A stretch of 64,000 nt of DNA from the NCBI GenBank assembly GCA_963966185.1, contig CAWZYM010000089.1, positions 496,001 to 560,000 on the forward strand. The letters run 5' to 3'. A model generated the notes under the pieces. The model was not told the origin of the DNA and made no database searches. It was given only the letters and a program-made list of their open reading frames with translations. Shown here piece after piece: positions 1 through 49,912 of the stretch. The stretch is from Rhabditoides inermis. Its lineage: Eukaryota > Nematoda > Chromadorea > Rhabditida > Rhabditidae. Within the stretch, counting starts at the first letter, position 1. Each line of letters begins with the position of its first letter. The translations under genes were made by a program, and so were the position numbers.

Positions 1-546
1 GAGATTTCTACAGACAGTGAAACTTTCCTACTTTGGTCAAATATGTGGTCAGTCAGACAGTCTCCCTTTGCTCACTCGAATACTGTAGAATTTCCTCTAT
101 TTTGAATGGGTATGTATGTGTTTGTGTGGTGATTCGCTAGTGATCACGTTTGTATTTTGCATTTTTGTAAATATTATGATTGTATAAAAGTTTTTTATCA
201 ATATTATTCTCGCTTATGTATGATAATGCGGAGACTTGACGTTATCACTACGTTTTGATATCTTAACTGTGGTTTGCTTCTAATGTGATTGAAAAATGCA
301 TGTTTTCAGAGTTGTATGCGATTGGGGCTTTTTAGTAAACGCGTGCGGCTGAAATAAGGTGAGCGATCTTTTTGATTGGAACGGCCGAATGGCCCCTCCT
401 GCCTTTTCGAAACGTTTCGAAACGTTGCGCAACTGGTCGCGTCTCGATCCCGGCAATTTTCGAAAAGAGAGTAATTCACGTCCGTGCCACACCGCTACAC
501 CTTCAACCATGCCGTTCAGGTTTTGCATTTCCTATTTATGCAAATC
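1..546. other. Upstream region of MITD1, no gene seen
   Basis: No coding exon is supported here. Short open frames end in stops and show no recognisable similarity. The region should hold the promoter and 5' leader of MITD1; I see no convincing TATA box. A short palindromic stretch built on TTTCGAAACG lies near 407-425. Confidence 0.4.
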
Positions 547-684
547 ATGGGGCAAACGGCCGACGACTATATCAACGCGGCTCGCCGATTACTAGATGAG
601 GTGAGGACGTTTTAAAAATGTGATTGTTACGCAGTTGATGTAGTCGAAGACTGCCTCATAATGAAGAGAAAAAATGGTAGTGTT

Positions 685-715
<31 letters not shown>

Positions 716-1303
716 CATCTTTCAGGCGTCCCACCTGGACTCGGAGGGTCGATTCGCCGAGGCGATCACCAAATATGGCGAGGGAATGGAGCGGCTAGAG
801 CACAGCTGCAGGTGCGTTCACACTCTTTTCCTCTTTTGAACTCTTGTATTCATAACTTTTCATGGCGCCATGGAATTGGATGATCCTTCACCCGAAATAG
901 CTTGTTTTAATCAGAAAGCCAAAACTAACAAAATCTGACGTTTGAAAATAGCTAGGCTATGCGATAGATGGTCTTCTCTCCCCGCAGAGTTTTCATAAGG
1001 CTCTTGGGACTCAGGGAGGAGGGCACTTTTACCTTTACCTGGCCACACCCCTATCGGTGGTTCAGTGGTAGAATGCTCACACACTTGAACACTTGAACTT
1101 GAACACCCCCGTCGCGTTTTCAGTTTCATGTCTGACGTGGACCCGTTCAAGCGCACACTGCGCGCCAAGATTGACGAGTGCGCGGAGAGAGTGCGCAAGA
1201 TCCAGCAGGCCATCCGCAAGCAGGAGGAGGAGAGGAAGAAGCAGCCCGAGGTGGGAGGGCGGGGCTAGAGGGCCAGGGAGCAGAGGTGTGGGTGTGAAGT
1301 AGA

Positions 1304-1370
<67 letters not shown>

Positions 1371-3162
1371 GAGGAGGAGAGGAGAGGAGGAAACAGTCTG
1401 AGGTGAGACGGGGACAGTTCAATTCAATTCAATTATTTATCATTGCGTATTCAGAAAACATATGGGGACAAAAATGTGTGGCTGTAATAAGTGGTGCAAC
1501 GTATTCGTGATTAAGATCAAATCAAAGAATGGTAAAACAGATACAAATGCGTATGGGACAATACAACAAGACATATGTATATGAAATGAATGTACTCTGT
1601 TACATATACTGGGGAGACCGTACCCGTATCGATCAGGAAGCGCGGATGCGAGATGGTTCAATCATGCATTTTCTAACCTCCTCTTTGAAAGAACCGGTGT
1701 CTCTGATAGCTATAATGTTAGATGGTAAGGAATTCCATATTCGAAACTTGCGGTGAATGAATGTCTGTGTTCTAACGGACGGATCAAAAGAGGGTACGAT
1801 TCGGTGGCAGTGAGAGTGTCTCGATGATGTGGATATGATATTATAGATGGCAGATGAGTCAAAGACGGTGCGACCGTGTACAATTTTATGTATGTAGGCA
1901 ATATCATTGACTGCTCGTCGTGACTCGAGAGTCTCCAAGCCTAGCAGGCAGAGTCTGGCAGAGTATCCTAGATTGAAAATGCCATTTCTATGGCAGATTC
2001 GTCTGGTGAAATACCGTTGAACGCCCTCAATAAGATTCACTGAGCGCACATCGGTGTTCGTAGTGTGAGTTGAATGAAATGAAATATGTGAAATGTGATT
2101 TCTCTTCACATGTGGCGTTGATGATCCGCGTGGATGAGAAACACTAGTAAATATGGTCTTCAGATGTACAAAGTGAAGGAATACGAGATCGAAGCGTTCT
2201 CTACCGGCCACGGATACGATACCGTGTTTGGAATGGTGAGAGATGAGAGAAGGGGAGAGAAAAACGGTATTGACGTTTTAGTGTATCGACCACACTCTAA
2301 CGGCCGTTCGCGTACAGGAGCCCTACTGCCTCACCGAAGACCAAGTACTGATAACTGATTGATGACGTCATGCATAGTTCTGAGGACGTGACGTCATATT
2401 TCAGTGCGTCAACTTTGTGCGCTTTTGCGAGATGGTGGTGGGGCGGGCGCGCAATCTGCGCTCCATAGAGCTGCTTACCAGTGAGTTCTTCCTCTTTTTT
2501 GATTTCTGAAATCGATTTTTGAAATAGGTTATGCAAATCTCTCTCAGGTCGTTGTAGTTGTCTGGTTTCGGTGAATATTGGATGATTCAACTGTCTATGA
2601 GCGTTTGAAATGCTTCAAAAATACAAAAATGTCTTTATCATGCATCTACCTACTCGGGACTACAAATAGCGTTTGAATGTTGAGACTCTTCTGAAAATGA
2701 ATGTATCCACTCCAGAACGCTTGACGGCCGATAACACGGTCGCGTTCGAGGGTCTGTCGCACAGTCTGCAGTCGAGAAGGATCGCCTTCTCGGTTAACAC
2801 GGACGAGCATCTGCACGACAGGGCTGTGAGGTGAGAGGAGCGGGGGTGACGTCATCTTTATGTCGACGTCGTTTGACTTGACGAGTGCTGGTGAGAAATG
2901 AAGTGGCTTGACGACGTGACACGTGACGTCATCAGTATCTCGATTATATCGTCTGAAGAAAGGTGCTAGTATCGATTCGATTTGATTTGTCTGAAGGTTC
3001 GACAACGGCTGGGTGGTGAAGATTGGTCGGGGGCTGCACTACTTCAAGCCGGTGCGACACAGTCAGATGCGCAACCGGGCCACGTACATGCTGGGCGCGT
3101 GGGACCTCAACTTGCGACAGTGCGAGAAGACGACGGTAGACGTGAGTCGCAGGTCCAAGTGA
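547..3162 (+). CDS. MITD1: MITD1, MIT domain-containing protein 1
   Basis: Spliced model: 547-600, 726-811, 1124-1250, 2164-2235, 2318-2344, 2405-2480, 2716-2830, 2997-3162; 240 residues (the human protein is about 249). All introns are GT-AG and phases agree. Residues 1-85 form a MIT domain (ADDYINAARRLLDE, then ITKYGEGMERLEHSC), the three-helix bundle that binds ESCRT-III tails. The rest matches the MITD1 C-terminal phospholipase-D-like membrane-binding domain, with EPYCLTEDQ, CVNFVRFCEMVV and FDNGWVVKIGRGLHYFKP; the protein ends at TTVDVSRRSK. The family acts in cytokinetic abscission at the midbody. The ATG at 547 opens the MIT helix directly. The stretch before EPYC is about ten residues shorter than in vertebrates, so a micro-exon may be missed between 2236 and 2317. 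Intron 3 carries a LINE fragment. Confidence 0.9.
1030..1106 (+). repeat. tRNA-Gly-like half plus TTGAAC tail in MITD1 intron 2
   Basis: Positions 1054-1079 read like the 5' half of a tRNA-Gly (GGTGGTTCAGTGGTAGAATG, an A-box region) but have no anticodon arm, T arm or acceptor strand. A short (ACTTGA)n-type tail follows at 1081-1106. A truncated tRNA-derived SINE is likelier than a functional tRNA. The same TTGAAC tail occurs near 52,805. Confidence 0.45.
1417..2130 (-). mobile_element. Truncated non-LTR (LINE) retrotransposon, RT C-terminal end
   Basis: A minus-strand open frame (1633 to about 2110) has the layout of the region after the RT domain in CR1/L2/Jockey-type LINEs: VQRYFTRRICHRNG, YSARLCLLGLETLESRR, then FRIWNSLPSNIIA and a closing FKEEVRKCM. 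After the stop at 1633 comes about 200 bp of 3' UTR, ending in an ATTGA-type short tail at about 1417-1436, as in CR1/L2-like elements. The 5' part with the catalytic RT motifs is absent, so this is a 5'-truncated dead copy in MITD1 intron 3, antisense to the gene. Confidence 0.75.
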
Positions 3163-3735
3163 CGTCACTTCCGCCTAAATGCTCTGTATGACAGGATTCT
3201 TATCCTTTGGAGCATTTTGTTTAGCTCTTTTACATCGATTTACACAAACGATTTTTCTTTTTGTTTCCTCTGGATTTTTGGTCCTATCTGTGTACGCGAT
3301 TCTATCGTTGAACCTCGAAAGAGAAAGTATTACCTATTACCTTACAACGCAGCTTTGCATTCAGATCTTACACTATTCACCGTCAGCTTTGATATATATT
3401 TTGGGCATCTATCCTCTTACTATTGTATTTATCTTTGTCTATTTCCATTTTTCCCATGTTCCCATGACGTCATGTTGTGAATATTCAAACCTATGTGTCA
3501 ACCTATCACTACGCTTATCAAAATGTTGTGAAATCAAATTATAACCCGGTTGTAGTAGAGTTTTGTGAAACGCTGCTAGAGCAGCTTTGTTTCGATAAAG
3601 AAGCTTTTTGTTATTCATTTGACGTTTGGCTGTGTTATCGGATATGCGTTGCGATACGTTGAAATATTTCATATTTTCTGAATTAACAAAAAAACACTTT
3701 ATATTTAAATATATATGTAGTTTAGGAATCAAATA
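3163..3735. other. MITD1-PSME3 intergenic region
   Basis: T-rich spacer holding the MITD1 3' UTR and PSME3 promoter. A 121-codon hydrophobic open frame (3179-3544) reflects T-richness and has no coding support. TGACGTCA palindromes lie at 3160-3167 and 3465-3472. Confidence 0.4.
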
Positions 3736-6288
3736 ATGTCGAAGAAGTCCGAGGCGAAGAAGGATGTGAAGGTCGAGACGAGCAGTCATGCCGAGCAGGT
3801 GAGAGAGGAGAAGAGAGGGGAAAGGAAAAGAGGGGGGAGAGAGGAGGGGAGGTGGAGGAGGATAAAAAGAGAGAGGGGGAGCGGTATAGAAGGAGAGAAA
3901 TAGAGAGATCAAAAGCAGAGAGAGAGAGAGAGAGTGGTTATCCTCCTTTTCAGCTCGCCGACTACAAGAAGGCGCTGGTGAAGGAGGGCCAGCGTATCGT
4001 GACGGACGAGTTCCCGCGCCAGGTACGGTAGTTTGTAGGTTACGGTAGATTAAGGTACATTTACTGTACTTTGAAATCAGTGAGATGAAACACAGCCTCT
4101 AGATTTTTCGGTGCAATCTTCCTACATTAAATCGATCATCAAATACAGTAATCCCATTTGATCACAGTACCCTCTGAATACAGTATCCCCTCTCTCAGGT
4201 GATGCAGTTCAACGCGCTGCTGCTCGACCCTCGCTTCAGCTACGACCGCATGCCGGAGCTGCTGCCATCGGAGGAGGCGCTGCCCCGGCCGGGGGAGGGG
4301 GACAAGAAGGAGAAGGAAGAGAAGAGGAAGGCGGTGAGTATCTGTCTCTCTTTCAATGCTTTCCACGTTCAAAGACGGATAAAGAGGGGAGAGAGATGTA
4401 TGTGGAGAGGCAAGTGCAGTTGGATAGGGATGGAATGTAAGAGAGATGGAGATTATTGGGTGTAGAGTTGTAGAGGGGTAAGAAGATAATGTAATTCAGC
4501 ATTTTATGTTTTCGCATTCAGAACGGCGACTCTGCTCCGCCTCCCAACAAGAAGCGCCGCCACAGCGCGGAGCAGAAGAAGAAGGAGGAGAAGGGCGGGG
4601 AGAAGGAGGAGGAGGGAGAGAAGCTGAGCGGCACGGCGGCCGGCGAGCCAGCACAGCCAGTGGTGATCAATGGTGGGTTGTGGTTAGAGGTAGAGATAGA
4701 GATAGAGATAGAGAGATAGAGAGAGAGTCATCTTTTCTGCCGACGGCTTGTCGTTTTGATAACATGTTCGTAGGCCTTGTTCCATGGAATGTGAATTTGT
4801 ATTCCCAGTGTACCATTCTCGTCTTAATCTTAAAACACGATTGCAGGCCTTCCGGTGTACGGCTTCTCCTCCGGCAGCGTGCCGTGCAACGCGCAGCTCG
4901 CCGAGTTGATGGACGAGGTGCGCCCGATGCTGCGGGATGCCGTGGAGATGGTCAACAAGGTGGGTTCGAGGTGGTCTGAACTGTGGGGTGATGATTATGA
5001 TGATTAGAATGATTAGCGCCAACAGGGCGGGTGAAACAACGGTGTCTATTTCGAGATGGAACGGTGTAGAGTGTTATTTTCATGTTGGTTATTTGAGATG
5101 GGGCTGATGTTGGTCAACAAGGTGGGTTCGAGGTTGTTTGCACGTGATGGGGTGATAATTATGATGGTTTGCTTTGAAATTTGAGGATGCGGAAGGCAGG
5201 CGAGACAAGGTGGTGTCATTGAATCTAGATGTCTGTGAATGGTATCTTATCCTTTTCCTGGCCACGATAATGGGGAGTGACAGAGTATGCGTTGAAGAAG
5301 AAGAGTAGAAGGCGATTCCCGAATCTTACAGTAGACTCCAGGATAGAGTTATTCCTTGCCGATTCAGGTGAAGATGTGGATCGTGCTGCTGATTCCGAAG
5401 ATCGAGGACGGCAACAACTTTGGCGTCGGCATCCAGGAGGAGACGCTCAATGAGGTGGACTGTTTCTCCAGGCCCTGTCTATTCCACTTTCTTTCTCCCT
5501 CCGCTCTTTCTTGAAGATGGCGTTTCGAAACGCAATTTAACGAAATCTCAATTTGGATACATAATTACGTTCGTCTTTACCTTCGGTAATATCCCCTCGC
5601 TTGCAGGTGCGCACAGTGGAGGGCGAGGCGGCGTCGTTCCTCGACCAGATGAGCCGCTACTTTGTCAGCCGCGCCAAGCTCATCACCAAGGTGGGCTGGT
5701 CTTACCCCTCGTGCATTTGTTACTTTTTCCTTACCGTATCTGTTCAGAGTTTCGATTTATTCTGTTTCCTATGAGTCTAACCACGTGTTGACGCGTTTAA
5801 TATTGTTCTCTCTTTCTATTTCTCTCTCTCCATCTCTCGCTCCCTCTCTCTCCTCTCTCTCTCTCTCTCTCCATGTTCCTCCTCTCTACAGGTGGCCAAG
5901 TACCCGCACGTGGACGACTACCGCCGGGCCATCCTCGACATGGACGAGAAGCAGTTCATCAACATCCGACTCGTCATACAGGTATGGAGGGGGCGATGTG
6001 GGTGGTATTGTGACATCGTGGGAGGTCCTGTGACGTCTCATCCGACGATGTGTGTTGTCCATGTCATGGCGATTTGGCGTTTTGAAGGGCCTTTTTGATA
6101 GGAGGGAAAGAGTAGAGCGGCGGGTCAATGCAAAATGGGTGTCCGGTCGTGAAGTTATGATACTGTGACGTCATCACAACGTGTTTCAGGAGATGCGCAA
6201 CCACTTCTGCACGCTGCACGACGTGATCACCAAGAACATGGAGAAGATCCTGCGTCCCAGGAGCAGCAACCACGAGCACATGTACTAG
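3736..6288 (+). CDS. PSME3: PSME3, proteasome activator REG-gamma (PA28-gamma)
   Basis: Spliced model: 3736-3798, 3954-4022, 4199-4333, 4522-4672, 4847-4959, 5368-5454, 5607-5690, 5892-5981, 6190-6288; 296 residues, against about 254 in human. All splice sites are GT-AG and frame is kept. The C-terminal half matches REG-gamma closely (VKMWIVLLIPKIEDGNNFGV, then AKYPHVDDYRR, ending RPRSSNHEHMY). The terminal Tyr fits insertion into the 20S ring to open its gate. The family forms heptameric rings that stimulate ubiquitin-independent degradation in the nucleus; PPNKKRRHSAE is the expected nuclear signal. The extra length lies in the loop before and after that signal and is rich in alternating Lys and Glu (DKKEKEEKRKA), like the KEKE loop of PA28-alpha/beta. 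Confidence 0.93.
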
Positions 6289-8049
6289 ACGACGCCGTGG
6301 GTGGTCCGGGCATCGTGGGTGGTCTCACCTGTTCCAATATGACTTACTCGTTGTTGTTCACTCTGTTGACAGATGTGTTGTTGTCCCGACTCGTTTCTCT
6401 ATCCACTTTACTAGCAACGTTTACATCGAATTTCGCCTCCATGAGACGTGTACAAATTTCTGTAACATCATACTTATTACCGGATGATATCAAATAGACA
6501 CTAGAGATTTGATATGATTGTTGATAAATGTTTGTTATAATGTTTTGTTCCGTATGTAGTTGGGTGATGGAAGGGTGATGGGGGAAGTGGCAGCAAGAGA
6601 GAGAGAGAGAGGGGCAGAGTTGTGTTCAGTGTTTCTCTCTCGTTCGGCGAGACTCGAGTGGGATCAAGGAGCATATCGCTTTTCGCCAGAGTGTCCTCAC
6701 TTGCCACTCTTTGGATCGATAGTGAGAGGTTGATTGAGTGAGTGAGAGAAAGAGAAAGAGAGAGTGGGGGAGAGAGAGAGGAGGGCTACTTGTGTCTGTG
6801 TTTTTGTTGTGCTTGCTGTGTCTCTTGAAAGAGTGCGAACCACTCCTTTTCTATCCGCTTCCGGTCACTCGCTTGATTTGATTGTCCGGTTTTCGGTCAA
6901 TTTTCAGTTTTCACACAGTTTCGGATGTTTTGTGAATTATGTGATAGAAGGAATTTTAAGATCAAAAATCACGAAGTGCGATGGGGTAATTGCGTCGTGA
7001 AAGAGGGTGTGATACTCACTTCCCCTCCTCTCTCTCTCTTCTCTCTGCTCTCTCTCTCTCTACCTCACTCACTGGATGTTTGTTTTGTGTGACAATTGCC
7101 AGTTGACTGCAGCCGGATATTGCACTATATTGCAAGGATATTGTATGGCTTTCACTGATCACCTTTTTTACTTGTACGTTTCCGTGTTTCCGATCGTTCA
7201 TATCATTTTCGTGGCATCATGGGTTGTTAGAAACTGAGTGTCGCTCCAGAGCTCATACATTGTCGCTTTTCATTTGAAGAAGAACACCGGGCGGAAATTG
7301 CAATGTCAGTTGATAGGGCCAAAGTGGGGGCTAGAGTGACTTTTTCCTCGGAGTTGTTCTAAGAAATAGCGGTCAGTTTCTCTATGTTCGTTTACATTGC
7401 CGTTATTTTTGTTTGTCACTCACACTTTCATCGTAGAATGTCGATTCGTCCGCTGCGGCGTAGCAGCACCATCGCTGTTCTGCCAACTCCAAAGTGATTC
7501 CGAATTCTGAGTAACTGACCAGCACACCAACACCATTGACTTACTACTTTTCTCGTTTCTGTCGCTTTTCACTGTAACTCGACACTTTCCGTGACCCGCG
7601 CGAAGCGAAATAATTGTTTTTGCATTTGTTGTTAAATAATTGTTGTGAAATGTGAAATGACTAAAACTGTGTTGCCAACTACAACGATGCGACTCTGCGG
7701 CTGACCAACACGTCTTCTACCGCTCTTCTGTCTGCTCTTACGCCCATTTCCACTGCAACTCATTGCATTATGATTGATTATTGATTGTGTCGAAGCAAAT
7801 ATCGTATCTCTACTGCCGGATTCCGGACACTTTCTTTTTTCGACTGAACGGAAATAAATATTGCTTCATGGTTTTCTCTCCTCTGTATGCCTGTCTGCTC
7901 ACTAGTTTCCTGTTATCTGTAACAATCACATCGAAGCTTCTTCTATGCTATCTTTCTCGCGCTGCGCCGCTCGGTGCGGCATGTTCACTAACTGTTCGCT
8001 TCAACTTTACGATCTGCCCTTGACTTTATCACTCCAACTCCATTGCAGC
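6289..8049. other. PSME3-MOSPD2 intergenic region
   Basis: About 1.8 kb without a supported exon. It holds short (GA)n/(CT)n tracts (6597-6615, 7025-7065) and the presumed PSME3 3' UTR and MOSPD2 promoter. A CTATAAA-type core box was not found near 8050; TTGCAG at 8043-8048, just before the ATG, could be the acceptor of a 5' UTR intron. Confidence 0.4.
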
Positions 8050-45586
<37,537 letters not shown>

Positions 45587-46193
45587 ACCCGCCCCTCCAT
45601 GCTCCCACTTACCCCAGCGCTCACTCTAGCGTCCAATTCAACTTCGCTCAACTCAGAATGCCAGTTAGCAAGAGAAGAGTATTAGCAGAGTCCGGTATTT
45701 ATTTGTATTCATGATTGGGTCTTACCCTCATACACACAATCGGTGATACTCACTGATCTTGTCCTAACACGTTACTGGAAATCCACTTTTTCACTTCTGG
45801 ATTTTCCAGATTTCCAGTGATGAAGTGGAATTTACAGTGTCAGGAAAGGATCACTATCCGTAATTCGCACGCCACAAGCAGCATTTCGCATGTCTAGTCA
45901 TATTGATTGTTGATCACATTGTTATCGTGCCAAATAAAGTCTATCTCTCTGGCAGAGTTTATTACACGAACCAACAAAGTATACAACAACAACGCAACAA
46001 AAGAAAACGGGGTCAAAGCTTGCAGCTTCATACATGAAGAAATCATGAATTAGGAGTGAACAACAAAAAGGATGAATATAAAAAATACCAAGGAAAAAAC
46101 ACATTGGTACCTCACTAGATTGCTCGCCAAACCCAGGGACGTCAGGGTTCACCAGACCCCATACATCTTGACGTCATCTTCGGTATGACGTCA
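45587..46193. terminator. Convergent 3' ends of MOSPD2 and RSRC2
   Basis: AATAAA on the plus strand at 45933-45938 (MOSPD2) and on the minus strand at 45958-45963 (RSRC2) are 20 bp apart, so the two transcripts should meet or overlap tail to tail. No other gene in this interval. TGACGTCA occurs at 46169 and 46186. Confidence 0.6.
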
Positions 46194-48306
46194 CTAGTGG
46201 AACCCCAGTCCCCTGCCCCTGGCCATGTGGGTGCTCTCTCGGGCAGCGTCGAACTGCCGGCTGAGGTCGCTGAGCATGTGCTGCTGCCGGGCCGACTCCT
46301 CGCGCAACTTCTTCGCGTCCATCTAAAAAAAAGGAGGCATTCAATTGCTAACTACATTCATGCTACCTACAATTACAAATTCCTAGCATCTGCAAAGCAA
46401 AGTAACCATGAGCAAAACAAACGTTCATGCACATCACTTCCTGCGCTCTGATTTGCAACCAAACACTCAAACGTATGTGCGCTAAGCGAATAGAAAAGAA
46501 GAGACAACCACTCACCGACTCGGCCGGGGGCGCCGTGTCGGCGCTCTTCTTGAATCCCATCAGCCGCTTGAACTTGTCCGCCTGCGCGCTGTCCACTCCC
46601 GATGCGGCGATCGCCGATGACCACAGATTCACGTTCTTGGCCGGAGCAGCTGCGGTGGTGGTGGAAGTGGAAGAGGACTCGGCCTGGAACACACAATTTG
46701 TACCAGTTCATATTCCTCGATTGCCCATTCACGTCTCCTCTCTCCCACTACGCACTTCCTTTCCATCATCCCCACGCACGACCCACCTCGCCTCCCTCTC
46801 CCTCGTGCTTCTTGTCCCCTCCTCCCCCTCCCCACAGCACGCGCCGCTTCTTCATCTCCTCCGCATGGTCCAGCACCCGCGACGTCGCCCACGCCGGACG
46901 GTCCCCAGTGTTCGAGTCGCTGCAACAACACACATGTACAAGCAGGTACATCGAACATCGAAAACAGACAAAAAACACACACAAGCAGAAATGTCTGCTG
47001 CGTGTACAACCACAAGTCACACACATGCACGTATTATCAACACAAGTGTACAAATAAGCTGCGTCCACGCAGGACGTAGGGCGGCGGTCAGTATTCAAAA
47101 CAAACTAAACCAAACCATACTACTAACGATTACCTATGGTTGAAAAACCCATAACAAAATAATCCACTCACCGCTCCCTCCTCGGTCCCCCGCCGCCCCT
47201 CCTGTCATCCCTGTTGTCTCTCCTCTCATCCCCGCCTCGGCGGTTGTTCCACTCCCCTCCTCCTCCTCCGCCCTGAAACCACGCACACGCGTGCAACGAG
47301 GCGAGACGACGCTTCTTCCACCGAAGAGAACGCCTTCACACACACGTGCACTATCAGTACCGATCGAAATGGACATGGCGATGTTTCAATTCTAACACGT
47401 CAAGGGAAGAGTCTCATGTTTGCGATGCCACTTGATTGATTTGCAAAACATCCAAAATCTAACAAACAATCAGGATGCTAGTATCATGTAACATGTAAGT
47501 AATATGTAACACTACCCTTGGTTCTTAACCGTTACTAGGATGTTTGTGCTATTGATGATTGATACCATATGGATAAACTATTATTAATGTAATAGTAATT
47601 TAACATGTACTAGTAAAACATAACAGTAAGCCTTGCCCACCCTGTTGTCGTTGCCGTGGCGGTTGTGGCGGTTGCTGTCTCCCCTGTCCCGGTCCCTGCC
47701 GTGCTCGCTGCGACGCTCCGAGCGAGACTCGTCGTGGCGCGGACGCTTCCTCAATTGAATCAATCAATGATCGATCGATATAGACAATATTGACAAGTTA
47801 ATAGTTGTATCGGCCAGTATCTTTGAAGATGTGATCTGAACGTGACCAAAAACTGTGTTGGAGAAGTTTGTACTAAAGTTATTAGTGAAAAAGGTGTTGT
47901 GCGAAAAAAAGAATAGCAATATTCACTTCTCCACGTCCTGCTCCTCCTTCTCCTCCGCGTCACGGTGGCGCTTCTCCGACTTGTCCTTCTCCCGCTCGCG
48001 CGTCTCCTCCTCCCTGAAAATCACGATCATTAATCAATAAATCAATAACACATCATTCCCTCACCTCTCGTCCTTGCTGCGCTCCTTGTCCTTCTTGTGC
48101 TTCTTCTCCTTCTTGCTCTTCCTCTCCTCAACCTCTTCCTCTGCAGGCTGCTCCTCCTTCTCCTCCTGCTCCCTCTTCTTCTGTTTCTTCTCCTTCTTCA
48201 CCTCCCGCTCCTCGTCGTCCGAATCAAACTTGATCTAAACAAACCCATTTTTATAAGCACAGAAAGTAACAGAAATTAACAATAAAAAACTCACATGCGT
48301 CGACAT
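46194..48306 (-). CDS. RSRC2: RSRC2-like arginine/serine-rich coiled-coil protein
   Basis: Minus-strand exons: 48306-48295, 48234-48065, 48013-47927, 47749-47641, 47272-47172, 46919-46787, 46683-46516, 46322-46194; 302 residues, phases consistent. Residues 1-150 are highly charged (KEKKHKKDKERSKDER, then EEETREREKDKSEKRHRD), with an Arg/Gly-rich stretch next. The C-terminal third carries the small-acidic-protein/RSRC2 signature: KKRRVLWGG, DKFKRLMGFKK, then QFDAARESTHMARGRGLGF, matching the RSRC2 ending with its RG-GLGF. The family is nuclear and linked to RNA processing; the exact role is unclear. It is shorter than the vertebrate protein because the RS-rich N-terminus is reduced. The first coding exon is only 12 nt; an upstream UTR exon is likely. 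Confidence 0.8.
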
Positions 48307-49000
48307 TATCGGTCTTCCCAGTTGAATGTGAAGCAAACTGAAATTATGTAATATATTATAAACTAAAACCATGCATGAACTACATACACATACAAACCAT
48401 GAAACTACGAGCAGCTGAAACAACAATTTCGAAACAATTAGGATTCCGCCTGCCGAATCTTTCTTGTCATAGCAACTAGAGCGCCCGAACACCTCTTCCA
48501 ATCGATAATTCGCCATAGGGCAAACCTGGGAACACAACAGCATAATATCGAATCAAACTTCTTAGCATAATTAAAACTTTATTTTATTTATTCACAACGT
48601 CGTAAAACACAAACTAGCGAATACAAAACACGAATAAAAATATGCATGCAATCACATCAAAACGTATTGGGGTAGAATATGGGAATCATGAGGATGGCAG
48701 TAGCAGAGAGAGACAAGTAGGCAATCATACAAGTGAAAGCACGATTTTCACTTTTTAGAAATACATGAGGGTAAGAGAACAGGCATTTGAGATCGCAAAC
48801 CCAACCGGCGAGACTACCGCAAATCTTCTAGAACGCTACTACCGTATACTACACCGTACAACAAGCAGTCAAGACGTGGTCACAAGCAGTCAAGATGTGG
48901 TCTCTTCGAAACGAGCTATTCAAAACACAAACCAGTTTGGTGACCAGAATGGAGTTACTGCATGCTCATATAGAAACAACTGTATGCTTCAGTACTCGCT
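48307..49000. other. RSRC2 leader and separase 3' end
   Basis: Overlapping AATAAA signals on the minus strand at about 48578-48590 probably end separase, about 270 bp before the RSRC2 start; the genes are head-to-tail on the minus strand. An acceptor (AATTTCAG) just before the RSRC2 ATG suggests a 5' UTR intron. Confidence 0.45.
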
Positions 49001-49867
49001 TCACACTCCCATAGAAGGGATTCCGTACGAGACCACAGCGCCGCCAGTCAGGTACCGCAGCTTGACACAGCGACGAGCGGTGTCCAAAGCCTAAAACAGC
49101 GCGTCAATCAATATCCAATCAATAATCCCTTTTCACTCACCAGCATGAGATTCTTGAGCCGCGCGATTCCGTCTTCACTCGACGTAAGATACTTGTAGAA
49201 CGTCTCGAAGAACCTGAAACATCACACCTTCATTTCAACCAATTAAAGCAACAAAGCTTTTCAACTTGTATGTATTCCTCTTTCTCTCCTCCACCTACTC
49301 ATACATTCACTTGTCATTCTCTCCGAAACCATACTCAATCAGTTGCATCTATCCGGCTCCACTCACTCGTCAATCTCGTCAAAGTCTAGAGTCATACTCA
49401 TATAAAGACACAGATTCAAAGTCACATTCATAGATGACGCAACCCCCCCCCCCCCCACTCACTTGTCAATCTCGCCGTCCGTCACCATCCACAGACATCC
49501 GACGACGCATGGCGACTTGGCCAGCAGGTAGTCCCACAGCGCGCTCTTCCCGTCCAGACCCCGCCCATCGGGGATCGTCTGGATACTGTAACAAAAACGC
49601 ATTACTACATAGTCTTCTATGGCCGCTCTCATTCCAAAAGCCTACAATACCCCACTCCTCTATATTCATCGTCTCCTTCTCATTCTCGTCTTCTCTCCTC
49701 AGCATACAGTACCCCCCCCCCCCACCCATCTACAGTACCCCCTTCCCCACCTGCCGCATCCCATGAGCACGACCATGGCGCGTGTGGGCGTCTCGCGCAC
49801 CGCCTTCCGCGACACGTACTTCATGCCGTCGCCGTGACCGATGAAGCTGCAGGGGATCAAATAAAAC

Positions 49868-49912
<45 letters not shown>

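Noticed and set aside
1054..1079. tRNA-Gly gene
   Set aside because: Only the 5' half is present; no anticodon stem, T arm or 3' acceptor strand.
3179..3544. 121-codon hydrophobic frame between MITD1 and PSME3
   Set aside because: T-rich 3' UTR sequence, no similarity and no paralogue; hydrophobicity follows from base composition.
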